A DNA stretch of 64,000 bases from Pedobacter ginsengisoli (lineage in GTDB: Bacteria; Bacteroidota; Bacteroidia; Sphingobacteriales; Sphingobacteriaceae). Positions 17,486 to 25,924 of the stretch are shown here, in pieces. Under the pieces are notes generated by a model. The model made no database searches, was not told the origin of the DNA, and saw only the letters and a list, made by a program, of their open reading frames with translations. Numbering within the stretch: position 1 is the first letter of the stretch; every line of letters begins with the position of its first letter. Both the position numbers and the translations under genes were made by a program. The stretch covers positions 2,787,555-2,851,554 of the forward strand of contig NZ_CP024091.1 of NCBI RefSeq assembly GCF_002736205.1, written 5' to 3'.

Positions 17486-19171
17486 ATGGAAAACAAAACT
17501 ATTGCCCATACCCTCCGTCTCCTGTCTCAATTGATGGAACTGCATAACGAGAACCCATTTAAAATAAAATCAGTAGCTAATGCTGCATTTAAGGTAGATA
17601 AACTACCCTATGCAATCAAGGATAAAACACTTGAGGAAATTGCCCTGATAGATGGTCTTGGCAAAAGCATATCAGCAAAAGTATGGGAGTTATTACAAAC
17701 AGGTTCAATGGCTGAGCTTCAGGCAATACTGGCCGAAACCCCCGAAGGAATTGTAGAAATGCTGGGCATTAAAGGCATTGGACCAAAAAAAATAGCAATC
17801 ATCTGGAAGGACCTTGGCATAGAAAATATTGGCGAGCTGTATTACGCTTGTAATGAAAACAGGCTTATTGAAGCCAAAGGTTTCGGACTAAAAACACAGG
17901 AAGAGATCAAAAAGGTTATTGAATTTCAAATGGCAGCTCATGGTAAATTCCTATATGCCCAGGCAGAAGGATTTGTAAACAAACTATTTGAAGACCTTGC
18001 TGTTTGGCTTAGAAATATTCATGGTGAGCCGCTTTTAGGCGTTGCCGGAGCGTACCGCAGATGTTTGGAAATTATCGAAGAAATAGAACTTGTAATTGGT
18101 ACTGAAAGTATCGATGAACTGGTTACAAGAATATCAGAATTTGAGCCTTTACAATTTGAAGCACAAGGCGATGATGCGCTTATAGCGCAAAGCCCAACAG
18201 GCCTGAAAATAAAACTTTATGTAGTGGCCAGGCAAGATTTTTACCTCAATTGGTTTAAATTAACAGGCAATGAAAAGCATGTAAATGATGTTTTGGCACT
18301 CGCCGGCAATGGTCCTTTTAATGATGAGCAGGCTATTTATGAAAAAGCGGGTTTAGCTTTTGTTGAACCTGAACTTAGGGAGGGCTTAAATGAAATTGAA
18401 TTGGCAAAGGCGAACAAATTGCCTCATTTAATTACCTACCAGGATCTTAAAGGTAGCTTGCACAACCACTCTACCTGGAGTGATGGTGTACATACATTGG
18501 AACAGATGGCTCTTTATTGCAAAGACAATTTGCAATTAGAATACCTTGGGATTTGCGATCACTCAAAATCCGCATTCTATGCCAATGGTCTTAACGAGCA
18601 ACGGGTTTACGCACAACATCAGGAAATTGATGCTTTAAATACTAAACTTGCTCCATTTAAAATATTCAAAGGAATAGAAAGTGATATCCTTTTTGATGGC
18701 TCTTTGGATTATACCGACGATATCCTTAAAACTTTTGACTTTGTGGTAGCATCTGTACACAGCATTTTAAGGATGGATGAGGAAAAAGCTACATCAAGAT
18801 TAATAAAAGCAATAGAAAACCCATACACCACAATTTTAGGACACCCTACCGGCAGGTTATTGCTTAGCAGAAAAGGTTATCCGATAGATTATGCCAAAGT
18901 AATTGATGCCTGCGCTGCCAACAATGTAGTTATAGAAATCAATGCAAACCCATTGCGTTTGGATCTCGACTGGCGTTGGCATCGCTATGCGCTTGAAAAA
19001 GGTGTTATATTATCTATAAATCCGGATGCCCATAGAACAGAGGGTTTCCATGATATGAAGTACGGTGTACTGGTTGGCAGAAAAGGCGGACTGGAGGCCA
19101 AACAATGCTTAAATAGTTACTCAGTAAATGAAATAGCAGATCATTTTAAAAACAGGACTAACAATATTTAA
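17486..19171 (+). CDS. polX: PolX-like protein with intact PHP phosphoesterase and degenerate polymerase site
   Basis: About 561 residues from ATG 17486 (an in-frame GTG at 17462 would add eight). Order: helix-hairpin-helix 8-kDa part with a second HhH (GIKGIGPKKIA), a family-X polymerase palm, and a C-terminal PHP domain. The PHP metal ligands are all present: HNH, DH in CDHS, GIE, VHS, LGHP and PDAH. The polymerase catalytic region is abnormal: the usual GDIDxL is EEIELV, and the third acidic residue (normally VDLRVV) is replaced in KIKLYVV. It may therefore keep 3'-5' exonuclease or AP-endonuclease activity but not synthesis. The role would be in base excision repair. Confidence 0.88.
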   Translation: MENKTIAHTLRLLSQLMELHNENPFKIKSVANAAFKVDKLPYAIKDKTLEEIALIDGLGKSISAKVWELLQTGSMAELQAILAETPEGIVEMLGIKGIGPKKIAIIWKDLGIENIGELYYACNENRLIEAKGFGLKTQEEIKKVIEFQMAAHGKFLYAQAEGFVNKLFEDLAVWLRNIHGEPLLGVAGAYRRCLEIIEEIELVIGTESIDELVTRISEFEPLQFEAQGDDALIAQSPTGLKIKLYVVARQDFYLNWFKLTGNEKHVNDVLALAGNGPFNDEQAIYEKAGLAFVEPELREGLNEIELAKANKLPHLITYQDLKGSLHNHSTWSDGVHTLEQMALYCKDNLQLEYLGICDHSKSAFYANGLNEQRVYAQHQEIDALNTKLAPFKIFKGIESDILFDGSLDYTDDILKTFDFVVASVHSILRMDEEKATSRLIKAIENPYTTILGHPTGRLLLSRKGYPIDYAKVIDACAANNVVIEINANPLRLDLDWRWHRYALEKGVILSINPDAHRTEGFHDMKYGVLVGRKGGLEAKQCLNSYSVNEIADHFKNRTNNI

Positions 19172-19193
19172 TCATTATAAAAGCCATTATGCT

Positions 19194-19201
19194 TACCTTT
19201 G
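19194..19201 (+). promoter_or_regulatory. Candidate -7 box for the heptose operon
   Basis: TACCTTTG matches TAnnTTTG and ends 13 bp before the hldA ATG, giving a very short leader. No clear -33 TTTG is seen. Confidence 0.35.
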
Positions 19202-19214
19202 ACCCAAATAGAGC

Positions 19215-20195
19215 ATGCTAACAGAAAAACTACATAATGCCCATCACAATAACCCTAGTCCGGATATATTAGTTATAGGCGATCTCATGTTGGACCACTA
19301 CATCTTTGGGTCGGCAACCAGATTATCACCAGAAGCACCCGTGCCAATTTTAAATGCACACAGAGAATCTAAAATTATTGGTGGCGCAGCAAACGTAGCC
19401 AGTAACCTTATTGATCTTGGAGCTAAAGTGCACCTTGCAGGGATTGTTGGAGATGATGTATTTGCAAATGATGTTGCAGATATTTTAACAACAAAAGGCA
19501 TAGGCGATCAATTAATTTTAAAAGATAGCAGCAGGGTAACTACCGTAAAAACACGGGTTATCGCCGGAAATCATCAAATTGTTAGAATAGACAAAGAGGA
19601 CACCCATAATATCTCTGCTGAACTGGAAGAATCTTTCTTTGCTTTCATTACACCCTATATAGAAAAAACAGACATTGTAGTCCTTTCAGATTATAATAAA
19701 GGCTTACTAACTCCAACCCTATCCTTAAGAATTATAGGTTATTGCCAATCACTTGGAAAAAGAATCCTTGTAGACCCTAAAGGACTGGATTATAGTAAAT
19801 ATGAAGGTGCCTTTCTTATTAAACCAAACCGTAAGGAGTTGGCAGAAGCTGCAAAAACGGAAAAAATCAATTCCAATGAGGATCTGATAAAAGCAGCCCA
19901 TATTATTCTTGATTCAACCAGGGCTACCTATCTGATTGTAACACTTTCAGAGGCAGGAATTGCAATTATCACTAAAGAAGATCATAAAATTATACCTGTT
20001 GCAGCAACCGAAGTATACGATGTAACCGGTGCAGGCGATACCGTAATAGCTACCTTAGCCTATTGCCTATCATTAGGCTTTAGTGTTGAAGAAGCAGCAA
20101 CCATAGCCAACTATGCGGCTTCAATTGTAATTAAACATATTGGCAGTGCAACAACCAGCATTGAAGAAATCATTGCATCTTTAAAAACCAATTAA
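19215..20195 (+). CDS. hldA: D-glycero-beta-D-manno-heptose-7-phosphate kinase
   Basis: A 326-residue PfkB/ribokinase-family sugar kinase corresponding to the N-terminal half of E. coli HldE. Visible are the [15 protein letters not shown] start, [10 protein letters not shown] substrate loop (near residue 57), and the ATP/catalytic motif VTGAGDT (GAGD at 272-275). It phosphorylates heptose-7-phosphate at C1. It opens an operon with gmhA (5 bp later), hldC, a heptosyltransferase-like gene and sixA. Separate kinase and adenylyltransferase genes, as here, are common outside the enterobacteria. Confidence 0.92.
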   Translation: MLTEKLHNAHHNNPSPDILVIGDLMLDHYIFGSATRLSPEAPVPILNAHRESKIIGGAANVASNLIDLGAKVHLAGIVGDDVFANDVADILTTKGIGDQLILKDSSRVTTVKTRVIAGNHQIVRIDKEDTHNISAELEESFFAFITPYIEKTDIVVLSDYNKGLLTPTLSLRIIGYCQSLGKRILVDPKGLDYSKYEGAFLIKPNRKELAEAAKTEKINSNEDLIKAAHIILDSTRATYLIVTLSEAGIAIITKEDHKIIPVAATEVYDVTGAGDTVIATLAYCLSLGFSVEEAATIANYAASIVIKHIGSATTSIEEIIASLKTN

Positions 20196-20200
20196 CATTC

Positions 20201-20755
20201 ATGGTATTAGACGAACTAAATCATCATAAGTTAACCATTGAGAAAGTCATTTCTAAGCTTGTACCTCAAATTGAGCGCAGTTGTAAGTTAATTACAGATA
20301 CGCTTTTAGCCGGCCATAAAGTATTATTGGCCGGGAATGGAGGAAGTGCTGCCGATGCACAGCATATTGCAGCAGAGCTTACCGGAAGGTTTGTTAAAGA
20401 ACGTAAAGCATTACCTGCAATTGCACTTACTGTTGATACCTCGGCATTAACTGCAATAAGCAATGATTACGGTTACCATAGCGTATTTGAGCGTCAGCTA
20501 CACGCACTGGCAAACCCCTCAGATCTGTTTATTGCAATATCTACAAGTGGCAATAGCGCAAACATTATAAACGCGTTAAAAGCAGCTAAAGAAATTGGCT
20601 GCAAAACGCTGGGCCTATCTGGCAGAGATGGCGGTCAGATGAATGAACTTTGCGATATAAACATTGTAATCCCCGAAGATAATACTGCCAGAATACAGGA
20701 AATGCATATCCTTATTGGACACATTCTTTGCACTGCAGTAGATCAATCACATTAA
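20201..20755 (+). CDS. gmhA: Phosphoheptose isomerase (SIS domain)
   Basis: Converts sedoheptulose-7-phosphate to D-glycero-D-manno-heptose-7-phosphate, the first step of ADP-heptose synthesis. The 184-residue SIS protein has [20 protein letters not shown] near residues 45-64 and the sugar-phosphate loop [10 protein letters not shown] near 113-122, both diagnostic of GmhA. A catalytic Glu/His pair is expected in the AAELTGRF and QEMHILIGH segments. It lies directly between hldA and hldC. Confidence 0.93.
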   Translation: MVLDELNHHKLTIEKVISKLVPQIERSCKLITDTLLAGHKVLLAGNGGSAADAQHIAAELTGRFVKERKALPAIALTVDTSALTAISNDYGYHSVFERQLHALANPSDLFIAISTSGNSANIINALKAAKEIGCKTLGLSGRDGGQMNELCDINIVIPEDNTARIQEMHILIGHILCTAVDQSH

Positions 20756-20757
20756 TT

Positions 20758-21258
20758 ATGGCAAAAGATTCAAAACAGACTCTTGGACAGAAAATAGTAT
20801 CTAAAGATACTTTAATTGATAAAGCCCGTATCTGGAAAGCCGAAGGGAAAAAGATTGTATTTACCAATGGCTGCTTTGACATTATACACCCTGGCCACAT
20901 CACCTACCTTGGGGAAGCTGCTGATTTAGGCGACATCCTTGTTGTTGGCTTAAATACGGATAACTCAGTATGTAAGCTTAAAGGCGAGAACAGGCCAATA
21001 AATAATGAGTTTAGTCGCACTCAGCTTATTGCATCCATGTTTTTTGTTGATGCAGTTGTGCTTTTTAGCGAAGACACACCCCTTAATTTAATAAATGCCG
21101 TTCAACCAGACGTATTGGTTAAAGGAGGAGACTACAACCTTGATAATATTGTGGGTGCAAAAGAAACAATTGCAAACGGAGGCGAAGTTAAGGTACTTAA
21201 CTTTTTGCCCGGCTATTCATCAACAAGTATCATAGAAAAAATAAAAGGTTCACAATAA
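20758..21258 (+). CDS. hldC: D-glycero-beta-D-manno-heptose 1-phosphate adenylyltransferase
   Basis: The 166-residue cytidylyltransferase-fold enzyme matches the C-terminal half of HldE (RfaE2). The nucleotide-binding motif GCFDIIHPGH is at 38-47, and the second signature near the end is SSTSIIEKIK. It adenylates heptose-1-phosphate to ADP-heptose. The start ATG 20758 lies 2 bp after the gmhA stop; an upstream in-frame TTG inside gmhA is unlikely. The phosphatase gmhB and epimerase hldD are not in this window. Confidence 0.9.
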   Translation: MAKDSKQTLGQKIVSKDTLIDKARIWKAEGKKIVFTNGCFDIIHPGHITYLGEAADLGDILVVGLNTDNSVCKLKGENRPINNEFSRTQLIASMFFVDAVVLFSEDTPLNLINAVQPDVLVKGGDYNLDNIVGAKETIANGGEVKVLNFLPGYSSTSIIEKIKGSQ

Positions 21259-21270
21259 GAAATTATTGAT

Positions 21271-22251
21271 TTGAAAACACCTAAAAAAATTATTGTAATA
21301 AGGTTCAGCTCAATGGGCGATATTATTTACACTACCCCGGTAGTAAGATGCCTTAAACAACAATTACCAGACTGCGAGATACATTTCCTTACCAAACCCG
21401 CATTCAAATACATCTATCAAAACAACCCTTATTTAACTAAGCTTCATACCCTTAAGCCAAAGTTATCAGACACGATTAAGGATATTAAAGCCGAAAACTT
21501 TGACCTGATCATAGACCTGCATAACAACCTGCGCACTTCTATTATCAAATTCAAAACCGGACTGCCCTCTTCTACTTATAAAAAAGATAGAATAGCCAAA
21601 TGGCTTGCATTAAAATTTAAGTGGAATAAGCTCATTTCCGGAAAACATCTGGTAGACAGGTATCTTGAAACCGTAAAGTTCCTGGGCGTTAAAAACGATG
21701 ATAAGCCAATAGATTATTACATCTCTAAAGAATATCAATTATCAGAGTTTTTACCTGCCTCTCATCAGCAAAAGTTCGTAGCATTTGTTATTGGAGCAAC
21801 TCATTTTACCAAAAGGTTGCCTAACGATAAAATCATTGAAATATGTAATAAAATAAACCTGCCTGTAGTTTTATTAGGAGGCAATGATGTAAAAGACAAT
21901 GCCGATATCATTAAGGAAGCCACCAGCGATAATGTATACAGCAACTGCGGATTAACAAATCTAGATCAGTCTGTTTTCCTGATTTCCAAAGCCTATAAAG
22001 TAATAGGTTTTGATACAGGACTTACCCACATTTCAGAAGCTTTTGATAGACCTCTGGCATCCATTTGGGGCGGAACTACACCTGACCTGCTTGGTGTTCA
22101 TCCTTATAAAATATCGCAATCACTAATTGTTGGAGAAGATCTTTCCTGCAGGCCGTGTTCAAAATTTGGTTTAGAAAAATGTCCGTTAGGACATTTTAAA
22201 TGTATGAAAAACATTCATACTGATAAGATTGTTAGTTTTATAAACTCATAA
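21271..22251 (+). CDS. Glycosyltransferase family 9 (heptosyltransferase-like)
   Basis: A 326-residue GT-B enzyme related to the LPS heptosyltransferases. The start KKIIVIRFSSMGDIIYTTPV carries the N-terminal GT9 acceptor loop, and the C-terminal donor-binding part has VIGFDTGLTHISEAF and SIWGGTTPDLLG. CRPCSKFGLEKCPLGHFKCM near the end is the cysteine cluster common in this family. The start codon is TTG at 21271, because the conserved N-terminus begins there and no in-frame ATG precedes it. It follows the ADP-heptose genes, supporting a heptose donor. Confidence 0.88.
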   Translation: MKTPKKIIVIRFSSMGDIIYTTPVVRCLKQQLPDCEIHFLTKPAFKYIYQNNPYLTKLHTLKPKLSDTIKDIKAENFDLIIDLHNNLRTSIIKFKTGLPSSTYKKDRIAKWLALKFKWNKLISGKHLVDRYLETVKFLGVKNDDKPIDYYISKEYQLSEFLPASHQQKFVAFVIGATHFTKRLPNDKIIEICNKINLPVVLLGGNDVKDNADIIKEATSDNVYSNCGLTNLDQSVFLISKAYKVIGFDTGLTHISEAFDRPLASIWGGTTPDLLGVHPYKISQSLIVGEDLSCRPCSKFGLEKCPLGHFKCMKNIHTDKIVSFINS

Positions 22252-22261
22252 TAACGCTTAT

Positions 22262-22762
22262 ATGAAGCAATTGCTATTAGTAAGACACGGTAAATCAGAC
22301 TGGGGCAACTCCCATCTTGCAGATTTCGACAGGCCATTAAATCCACGCGGGCATAGAAACGCACCAGAAATGGCGGCAAGGATACTTCAAAAAGACCTTG
22401 TTCCGCAATTATTGGTAAGTAGCCCGGCACTAAGAGCAATTACTACCGCCAGACATTTCTCGCAGGTATGGCACAAATCTCCAGATCAGATCAAAGAGGA
22501 AACTGCTATTTACGAGGCTGATGTAAACACACTTTTAAAAGTGGCAAACAAGTTTAACAATAAATATAACAGAGTAGCCATGTTTGGGCACAACCCGGGA
22601 TTTACAGATTTTGCAAACTATTTAAGTGATGCAAGTATCTATAATATCCCTACCTGTGGAATTGTAATAATAGAATTCCCTACAGATAGCTGGGCTGAAG
22701 TAAGTCATTTTGGCGGAACGTTAATTGAATTCGATTCCCCCAAAAGTGCTGATGAAGACTAA
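22262..22762 (+). CDS. sixA: SixA-type histidine phosphatase family protein
   Basis: A 166-residue member of the histidine phosphatase superfamily. The catalytic RHG is at residues 8-10 (LLVRHGKSDW), the second basic site in SSPALRAITTA, and the second catalytic His in MFGHNPGF. Short SixA-type proteins dephosphorylate phospho-histidine on Hpt or phosphotransfer domains; other small-molecule substrates are possible. It is the last gene of the heptose operon, 10 bp after GT9, and overlaps the convergent amn by 4 bp. Confidence 0.85.
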   Translation: MKQLLLVRHGKSDWGNSHLADFDRPLNPRGHRNAPEMAARILQKDLVPQLLVSSPALRAITTARHFSQVWHKSPDQIKEETAIYEADVNTLLKVANKFNNKYNRVAMFGHNPGFTDFANYLSDASIYNIPTCGIVIIEFPTDSWAEVSHFGGTLIEFDSPKSADED

Positions 22763-23622
22763 AAATGAAGGTGCTTAACAGTAAGCCCGTTATTAATTAG
22801 TTGCATAAGGGAGTCTACCCCTATTCTTAAATGGGTTTCCACATAATTTGTGGTTACACCGCTATCGCTTTCTGCAGTTTTTACCCCTTCAGGTATCATC
22901 GGCTGGTCAGAAACCAACAGTAAAGCGCCGGTAGGTATTTTATTGGCAAATCCTGTAGTAAAAATGGTTGCCGTTTCCATATCCACAGCCATGGCGCGTA
23001 AACCCTTTAAGTATTTTTTAAAGTTCTTATCATGTTCCCAAACCCTACGGTTAGTAGTATAACAAGTTCCTGTCCAGTAATCTCTGGAGTGATCTCTTAT
23101 TGTTGTTGATATTGCTTTCTGTAAAGCAAATGCAGGTAATGCAGGAACTTCTGCCGGTAAGTAATCGTTTGATGTTCCCTCACCTCTTATAGCTGCAATA
23201 GGCAAAATCAAATCACCCAGTTGGTTTTTCTTTTTCAACCCACCACATTTACCTAAAAACAGTACCGCTTTAGGCGAAATCGCAGTAAGCAGATCCATCA
23301 TAGTAGCAGCCATCGGGCTTCCCATACCAAAATTAATAATGGTAATTCCATTGGCGGTAACGCTCTGCATTGGCTTGTCTAATCCTAAAATAGGTGCATT
23401 GCCATTCCATTCAGAAAACATTTGCACATATTTACTAAAATTAGTTAACAGTATATACTGTCCAAACTCTTCCAGCGGCCTTCCGGTATAACGTGGCAAC
23501 CAATTCTTAACAATCTCCGATTTAGATTTTAAACCATCTTTTACCGGAGTTTCAACTTCTTTACTTTTTTTAGCTTTTGCTACTGTCGCTTCATCTTTTT
23601 TTACGTCTTTTTCTTCGTTCAT
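22759..23622 (-). CDS. amn: AMP nucleosidase
   Basis: Hydrolyses AMP to adenine and ribose-5-phosphate. The 287-residue short form has an N-terminal lysine-rich extension (1-30) and a nucleoside-phosphorylase-like domain with GMGSPMAATMMDLL and LGKCGGLKKKNQLGDLILP. AVDMETATIFTTGFAN contains the acidic residues that contact ribose, and SDQPMIPEGVKT is a typical late segment. Bacteroidota Amn proteins of this length are usual. It is separated from clpX by a terminator. Confidence 0.92.
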   Translation of the reverse strand: MNEEKDVKKDEATVAKAKKSKEVETPVKDGLKSKSEIVKNWLPRYTGRPLEEFGQYILLTNFSKYVQMFSEWNGNAPILGLDKPMQSVTANGITIINFGMGSPMAATMMDLLTAISPKAVLFLGKCGGLKKKNQLGDLILPIAAIRGEGTSNDYLPAEVPALPAFALQKAISTTIRDHSRDYWTGTCYTTNRRVWEHDKNFKKYLKGLRAMAVDMETATIFTTGFANKIPTGALLLVSDQPMIPEGVKTAESDSGVTTNYVETHLRIGVDSLMQLINNGLTVKHLHF

Positions 23623-23729
23623 ATATTTATCCTTTCTTTATTATTCTTTTTTTTCAGGTGTATTTCTGTTAAACTTAGTTATCCTGAAAGAGAGACATTA
23701 CTCCTCACCCCAAATAACAAGTTAAAAAA

Positions 23730-23754
23730 AAATCCCCGGTAAAACCGGGGATTT
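23730..23754 (-). terminator. Terminator after clpX (probably bidirectional)
   Basis: An 11-bp perfect stem (AAATCCCCGGT/ACCGGGGATTT) with loop AAA lies 6 bp past the clpX stop. On the minus strand the stem is followed by a run of T. Confidence 0.85.
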
Positions 23755-23760
23755 AAATTT

Positions 23761-25002
23761 CTAAGCAGCTTTTAACTTTTTAAAGTCGGCTTTTTCAAAT
23801 TTCTCTACGGCATAGTCGAGCGTAATGTTCAATTCCTGGACACTCGCGTCCGATGGCACTTCAAACATCGCATCAAGCATAATCGCTTCACAAATAGAGC
23901 GTAAGCCCCTTGCTCCTAGTTTATACTCCATCGCCTTATCAACAATAAAATCTAAAACCTCATCATCAAATACAAGCTTTACATTCTCGTACTCAAACAG
24001 TTTCACATACTGGCGCAACAACGAGTTCTTAGGCTCAGTTAAAATATTACGCAATGCCTGTTTATTTAACGGGTTAAGATGCGTTAAAACAGGTACACGA
24101 CCAATAAGCTCCGGTATTAATCCAAAAGATTTTAAATCCTGAGGCGTAATGTACTTATACAAGTTTTTAAGGTCAAGCTCTTCATCATCCTTTTTAACCT
24201 TATAACCTACTGCTTGTGTACGCAACCTGTTTGCTATTTTACGTTCAATACCATCAAATGCACCACCGCAAATAAACAAGATGTTGTTAGTGTTTACAGG
24301 GATCATTTTCTGATCAGGGTGCTTACGACCACCCTGTGGCGGAACATTTACTATAGTACCCTCTAAAATTTTCAATAATGCCTGTTGAACACCCTCTCCA
24401 GATACATCTCTTGTGATCGATGGATTATCACTTTTACGTGCAACCTTATCAACCTCATCAATATAAACTATACCTCGTTCTGCCGAAGCTACATCATAAT
24501 CAGCAGCCTGCAACAAACGTGTTAAAATACTTTCAACATCCTCTCCAACATAACCAGCCTCAGTAAGTACTGTAGCATCACAAATACAAAAAGGCACATG
24601 TAATATTTTGGCAATGGTTTTAGCCAGTAAAGTTTTACCCGTTCCGGTTTCACCTACCAGCATGATGTTAGATTTTTCAATCTCAATCTCGTCGCCTTTA
24701 TCAATCTTCTGGCTTAACCTTTTATAGTGGTTATACACTGCCACCGAAAGTACTTTTTTAGCATCATCCTGCCCAATAACATACTGATCAATATGCGCTT
24801 TAATTTCCTGTGGTTTTAATAAGGTAATCGAAGGATCTAAAGCTTTACTTTTTTTGGTACCCAACTCCTGAACCAGAAGCTGATTGGCCTGAGCCACACA
24901 TTTATCACAAATGTATGCATCAAGCCCTTCAATAAGCATTAAAGTATCCTGCTTACCTGAGCCGCAAAAAGAGCAACGCGATTCTTTATTTTGTTTAGCC
25001 AT
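23761..25002 (-). CDS. clpX: ATP-dependent Clp protease ATP-binding subunit ClpX
   Basis: A 413-residue AAA+ unfoldase that feeds ClpP. The zinc-binding domain uses Cys10, Cys13, Cys32 and Cys35; Walker A GETGTGKT is at 117-124 and Walker B IVYIDEVDK near 180. The ClpP-docking loop, usually I/L-G-F, reads VGY here (QAVGYKVKK). It is 2 bp after clpP on the same strand and ends at a strong terminator. Confidence 0.97.
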   Translation of the reverse strand: MAKQNKESRCSFCGSGKQDTLMLIEGLDAYICDKCVAQANQLLVQELGTKKSKALDPSITLLKPQEIKAHIDQYVIGQDDAKKVLSVAVYNHYKRLSQKIDKGDEIEIEKSNIMLVGETGTGKTLLAKTIAKILHVPFCICDATVLTEAGYVGEDVESILTRLLQAADYDVASAERGIVYIDEVDKVARKSDNPSITRDVSGEGVQQALLKILEGTIVNVPPQGGRKHPDQKMIPVNTNNILFICGGAFDGIERKIANRLRTQAVGYKVKKDDEELDLKNLYKYITPQDLKSFGLIPELIGRVPVLTHLNPLNKQALRNILTEPKNSLLRQYVKLFEYENVKLVFDDEVLDFIVDKAMEYKLGARGLRSICEAIMLDAMFEVPSDASVQELNITLDYAVEKFEKADFKKLKAA

Positions 25003-25004
25003 TT

Positions 25005-25700
25005 TTAATCTTTCTTACTACTAGCAACCAGTACCTCATCAATCATTCCAAAACCTTTAGCTTCTTCAGCTTTCATCCAGTAATCACGGTCTGAGGCTTT
25101 CTCAACCCACTCATAAGATTGTCCTGAATGGATAGAAATGATATCGTACAGTTCCTTTTTTAATTTTAGCATCTCCCTAAGGTTAATCTCCATATCAGAA
25201 GCCACACCCTGAGCACCACCCGATGGCTGGTGAATCATTACACGTGAGTGAGGTAATGCAGCACGTTTTCCTTTAGCTCCTGCCACCAATAGAACCGCTC
25301 CCATCGAGGCTGCCATACCGGTACAAATTGTAGCTACATCAGGACTAATGTACTGCATGGTATCGTATATACCTAAACCGGCATAAACTGAACCACCTGG
25401 TGAATTGATATAGATCTGAATATCCCTATTGTTATCTGTTGATTGTAAAAACAACAATTGGGCTTGTATAATGTTTGCATTTCCATCATAAATAGCATCA
25501 CCTAAAAAGATAATCCTATCCATCATCAAACGAGAGAAAACGTCCATCTGTGCTACATTAAGCTGGCGTTCTTCAATGATATAAGGTGTCATGCTTTTTG
25601 GAGAGTTGTTTGTAGCTCCAATAAAACGATCAACATTTAAACCGTTAATACGGTGATGTTTAACTGCATATTTTCTAAACTCGTCTTTATCTATTTTCAT
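25005..25700 (-). CDS. clpP: ATP-dependent Clp protease proteolytic subunit ClpP
   Basis: A 231-residue serine protease. Catalytic Ser132 is in GMAASMGAVLL, His157 in SRVMIHQPSGG, and an Asp is expected in the following region near DMEINLREML. The N-terminal 35 residues are longer than in E. coli, probably a propeptide. It is directly upstream of clpX. The gap of about 220 bp to tig contains a terminator and presumably the clpP promoter. Confidence 0.97.
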   Translation of the reverse strand: MKIDKDEFRKYAVKHHRINGLNVDRFIGATNNSPKSMTPYIIEERQLNVAQMDVFSRLMMDRIIFLGDAIYDGNANIIQAQLLFLQSTDNNRDIQIYINSPGGSVYAGLGIYDTMQYISPDVATICTGMAASMGAVLLVAGAKGKRAALPHSRVMIHQPSGGAQGVASDMEINLREMLKLKKELYDIISIHSGQSYEWVEKASDRDYWMKAEEAKGFGMIDEVLVASSKKD

Positions 25701-25847
25701 AAAGTTTCTATTTTATTTTATCTGCTATGAAGCTTCCTTCTGAGGTTTCATAAGTTCTTACTTTTTTTCTTCTTTTATTACTACCAAAGTAGATAAACTA
25801 AATTGGTAATTTATTGTGGCATTGTAAAATTTGAATATCTTTTATAT

Positions 25848-25880
25848 AAATAAAGCGGCCTTAATAAAGCCGCCTTATTT
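25848..25880 (-). terminator. Hairpin terminator after tig
   Basis: AAATAAAGCGGC (25848-25859) pairs with GCCGCCTTATTT (25869-25880), one mismatch, AT-rich base. It lies 45 bp past the tig stop and resembles a bidirectional terminator. Confidence 0.7.
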
Positions 25881-25924
25881 GTAATACTATATAATTAAAG
25901 TGTATTTGCTGTTACCAGCCTTTC

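Noticed and set aside
20728..20757. Longer start of hldC at a TTG inside gmhA
   Set aside because: The added residues [10 protein letters not shown] are antisense-like to no known family and the ATG at 20758 follows the gmhA stop directly.
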